From assembly GCA_026008535.1 (NCBI GenBank), contig BRKX01000014.1:21846694-21910693 (forward strand): a stretch of 64,000 nucleotides of DNA. The letters run 5' to 3'. The notes below the pieces were generated by a model, which worked only from the letters and a program-made list of their open reading frames with translations, had not been told where the DNA came from and did no database searches. This stretch comes from Perilla frutescens. Taxonomy: Eukaryota > Streptophyta > Magnoliopsida > Lamiales > Lamiaceae. Below, one piece after another: positions 61,081 through 64,000 of this stretch (within the stretch, counting starts at the first letter, position 1; the number at the start of each line of letters is the position of its first letter). The translations under genes and the position numbers were made by a program.

Positions 61081-62200
61081 TAGTGACTAGTGGAGAACAC
61101 CCAGGCAGAAGAACTCAAGGTTCCAACCACACTGCAAGTACCTGAAAGGAAGGACTTTATCATATCGCCCCCCTTCTTAGGAAGATTAAAGCAAAACAAG
61201 AAGGAGTCTGAGGACAAAGATCTAATACAGATCTTTCAAAAAGTGGAGGTTAACATCCTACTCTTGGTTGCAATCAGACAGGTACCTCACTATGCCCAAT
61301 TTCTAAAGGAGCTGTGCACTCAGAAGATCTGATTCTTGGAAGAAGCTCAAGTTATCATGAGTGAGAATGTGTCTGCACTAATATAAAGAAAGCTCCCAAA
61401 AAAATGTGGATACCCAGGGTTGTTTTTTATCCCATGTGAAATTGGAGGCACAAAGATCGACCAAGCTATGCTCGACTTAGGGGCATTCATCAACATTATG
61501 CCATTAACCATTTTTGAAGAGCTGGAGCTAGGACCATTGAAAGAAACAAGAACTGTGATCCAATTGGCTAACTGTTCCAACGTGTTTCCCGAAGGATTAC
61601 TAGAAGATGTGCTGATCAATATAAAAGACTTGATCTTTCCAGTAAACTTCTACGTACTGGATTTGGGTGCAGCTAGCAGAAAAGCTTCTTATATGCTACT
61701 GGATGGACCATTCATGAAGACGGTACATACAAATATCGACATCGATAAGGGCACATTAACATACGAATTCGATGGGGACACCATCATCTTCAATATCATC
61801 AAAGTAATAAAACACTCCACTGATACTGAAGGAGTAAGCATGGTAGACGTGTTCGAATCCCTGATTCAAACTGTGGGGACAAAGTTGCTGATAAAGAACC
61901 CTCTGGAATAGGTAATCCAACAAAGCCAATCTGATTAGGATACCATATATGAGAAAGATGCCGAGATCAAGAGTGTAATCATGCAACTTTACAGTCTAGA
62001 AGCCAGCCCCTATCAAGGACCCCACTTGGAATTGCCCATATTGAAACCGTCTAAAAAGATGGTACAGTCTATCATTAAGCCTCCAAAGCTTGAACTGAAA
62101 AAGCTACCAGAATATCTCAAGTACGCCTACTTGAGCGAAGGAGAAAAGTTTCCCATCATCTTTAGTTCCACGCTGACTATGATGTAAGAAACTAGGTTAG
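61081..62200 (+). pseudogene. Aspartic protease region of the decayed Athila-like element
   Basis: The frame 61420-61911 holds the active-site loop as LDLGAFINIMP (Leu in place of Thr in D-T-G, a form common in these elements) and the C-terminal part (VNFYVLDLG, YMLLDGPFMKT). Before it, VPERKDFIISPPFLGRLKQ at 61140 and the FLKELCT helix; after it, the linker to RT. Confidence 0.7.
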
Positions 62201-62829
62201 TAGAGCTACTGAAAATGCACAAAGAAGTGATTGGATAGACACTGGCTGACATTAAGGGCATAAGCCCATCAGTTTGCATGCATAAAATTATGCTAGAGGA
62301 AGAGAAAAAACCAGTCTAAGAACCCTAAAGGAAGCGCAACCGGATCATGAAGAAGATAGTCTTGAAAGAAATCCTGAAGCTGTTAGATTTGGGCATTATC
62401 TACCCAATCTCAGATAGTGAATGGGTTAGCCTCGTCCATATGGTTCTAAAAAAATCCGAAATCCAAGTCATCGAGAATGAGAAAAAGAAGTTAATCCAAA
62501 CCCGCATCCAAACAGGATGGAGGATTTGTATCGACTATAGGAAGCTCAACGTGCTCACAAGGAAGAATCATTTCATATTGCCCTTCATCGACTAGATATT
62601 GGAGTAGCTTGTGGGCATGTAAATCATACTTTTGTTTTTCTTGATGGCTACTCAGGCAATATGAAGATCTATGTAGCCTAAGAGGACTAAGAGAAGACAA
62701 CTCTAACGTGCCCCTTTGGTCGATTTGCATATCGGTGCATGCATTTGTACTATGCAATGCACCTGGTACCTTCTAAATGTGCATGATGAGTATCTTCTCG
62801 GACATGCTCGAAACATGCATTGAGATATT
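62201..62829 (+). pseudogene. Truncated reverse transcriptase of the Athila-like element
   Basis: Starts with MKKIVLKEILKLLDLGIIYPISDSEWV (62347) and GWRICIDYRKLN; after a stop it continues in pieces (FLDGYSG-like at 62640, CPFGRFAYRC-like at 62708) up to MMSIFSDM (62785). The YxDD motif is missing because the Copia LTR begins at 62830. Confidence 0.75.
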
Positions 62830-63745
62830 TGTTAGTGCCATCTGCACTAAAGTGTTTGAGGTTGTCATGATCTTTATAGCAATTCAAAGAACACAAATGT
62901 TTTGGTTTTTCAAGTTTGAAGACCATGTTTTGGACATAATGATATGAACATTCCGCTACCAATCTGGTTGAAGATCGAAGAATGTACTTGGGCATGTTCA
63001 TGAACATGATCATGCACATGGTTATCCAGAGAGTTTCCAAGAGACATGCTAAGCTGATTTCAAAGAGTTGAAGCTACATTATTCGAAGATGAAGATCAAG
63101 AAGGAAGAGACGAGTTCTATTCAATGAAGAATTCTAAACTAGGAGTTGTCCGATTTAAACAAGGTAAGTATCCTTGTTAAGTTTGTGTCAAATTAGGACA
63201 AATATGATTACCTTGTTTAGGCTATGTCTTGTGTTTATAAATAGCCTGAGAATCAAACTAGTTTAGTGAGCACAGAGTTTACAAATACACAAAGGGTAAA
63301 GAGTCTAAAAGGTTTCATCTTTGAAGCATATAGTATTCGGATAGACTAGGCTTGATCCTTATGATCATTGTGTGTCTATTTTGTGTTTGAAATTCTTTCA
63401 TTCACACCTTTAAAGGAGTCTCGAGAGAGATTTTCTATGGGAACTAGAGGGAGTCTAGGTTGTAAGGGTATCTTACAATTCAGTCCATCGAAAGAGGTTG
63501 TAGTGTGTAGAAAAAGATTTGAGTGATGGGAGGTCATCGTGTAATAGCCTTTGTAACCTTGCAACGGAGTAGTGGATTATTTCTCACGGACTTGTGAAGT
63601 CCTCCTGATGTAGATCAGTTGATCGAATAAGGTTATCAATCTCGTACCATTGACTTGCTTTCAGTTTATCTTTCTGACCTTACATGTTCACTATACTGTA
63701 TGTGTACATGATGTTGAACATGTTTGCCCATTTTATGTAACTACA
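62830..63745 (+). repeat. 5' LTR of the last Copia element
   Basis: Starts TGTTAGTGCC exactly where RT similarity ends and finishes GTAACTACA two bases before the primer site; 916 nt. TATAAATAGCC at 63235-63245 is a good TATA candidate, which would put the RNA start at about 63270. Confidence 0.75.
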
Positions 63746-63747
63746 AT

Positions 63748-63762
63748 TGGTACCAGAGTGGG
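63748..63762 (+). other. tRNA-Met primer binding site
   Basis: TGGTACCAGAGTGGG matches the Copia initiator-tRNA site TGGTATCAGAGC with two changes. Confidence 0.75.
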
Positions 63763-63835
63763 TCACCTTTGGTTTAGTATGAAAAGAGTCCTAAAAAGTA
63801 CATAATTGCGTGAAGATTTTGGTTGAGTTCAATTT

Positions 63836-64000
63836 ATGAGTTCAATCAAAAAAAGAGGATCTACGGTCAGACCACCATTAATTGAAGGCAACAACTATCC
63901 TTACTGGAAAGTAATGATGATGGCGTTTTTGAGATCAATAGATGAGCTTGCATAGAAGAGCGTCACAGAAGAATGAGAAAATCCAACTGTTGCTAAGGAA
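63836..64000 (+). pseudogene. Start of Copia gag, with an early stop
   Basis: ATG at 63836 opens MSSIKKRGSTVRPPLIEGNN then YPYWKVMMMAFLRSIDE, the N-terminal gag motif of plant Copia elements (a Trp-containing block that binds the substrate strand family DUF4219/UBN2). TAG at 63953-63955 ends it after 39 codons; family-like sequence goes on past the stop to the window edge. Confidence 0.7.

Larger units (their letters stand above)
54744..62829 (+). mobile_element. Decayed Athila-like Gypsy element with interrupted 5' LTR
   Basis: LTR-like sequence begins near 54744 (TGTGATAGCTGTG) and contains GGTCGACC-rich sequence (55045-55195). It is broken by other sequence from about 55866 to 58530, resumes at 58530 and ends at 59350. 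A degenerate tRNA-Asp primer site, gag, protease and the first part of RT follow until the Copia element at 62830. The end position and primer type match the young Athila element at 28968-36984, but the sequences are diverged. The LTR start and the extent of the insert are inferred. Confidence 0.55.
62830..64000 (+). mobile_element. 5' part of a Ty1/Copia element, running off the window
   Basis: LTR, tRNA-Met primer site and the start of gag in the expected order and spacing. It inserted into the RT of the Athila-like element. The 3' end and its target duplication are outside the window. Confidence 0.75.

Noticed and set aside
62491..63040. Minus-strand frames of 88-96 codons
   Set aside because: They lie opposite the truncated Athila RT and the Copia LTR start, with no family match.

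Overview
This is a window of plant nuclear DNA, from a eudicot and quite possibly a member of the Lamiales (the order is a guess). Its genes are split by GT-AG introns. It is AT-rich and packed with plant-type transposons: a Mutator-like element, Ty3/Gypsy of the Tat and Athila lineages, Ty1/Copia, TRIM-like and MITE-like elements. Only three ordinary host genes can be supported. There is no sign of prokaryotic or organellar DNA.

Bases 1-1500 hold short tandem repeats with CCGG cores. Bases 1514-12924 are one large Mutator-like element (MULE) of about 11.4 kb. It carries a MURA-like transposase on the + strand (two coding exons) and a DUF1985-plus-Ulp1 (C48 SUMO protease-like) gene on the - strand. 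The two genes converge in the middle. Outside each gene lies a long array of AATCGATT palindromes, apparently inside each gene's first intron, and imperfect inverted repeats mark the element's ends. Each gene has one visible lesion (an in-frame stop and an apparent frameshift), so the copy is probably no longer autonomous.

Bases 13599-14404 are a MITE with a perfect 10-bp target duplication. The main host genes follow. A TTC4/CNS1-type TPR co-chaperone (+, 14613-17314, 8 exons) contains a textbook AT-AC U12-type intron. Convergent to it is the mitochondrial pyruvate dehydrogenase E1 beta subunit (-, 18172-22596, 14 coding exons, 374 aa). Both genes read through without a break.

Bases about 24172-40310 are a decayed Tat-lineage Gypsy element on the - strand (gag remnant, PR, RT, RNase H, INT), with a broken ORF of the putative gypsy-type transposon family on the opposite strand between INT and the 3' LTR. 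A young Athila-type element (28968-36984) is nested inside its pol. That element has two 1421-bp LTRs that look identical, a tRNA-Asp primer site and a 5-bp target duplication. It keeps intact gag and ATHILA ORF-1 frames but has no pol.

After AT-rich intergenic DNA, a small host gene (-, 43569-44509) encodes a basic protein starting with Met-Gly-Cys, which looks lipid-anchored. From 46.6 kb to the end the window is retrotransposon debris: a decayed Copia element with a 3' LTR (51167-52618) beside a PIF/Harbinger-like MITE, a second decayed Athila-like element (about 54744-62829) interrupted by TRIM-like and unidentified sequence, and the 5' end of another Copia element (62830 to the window end) inserted into the Athila RT.
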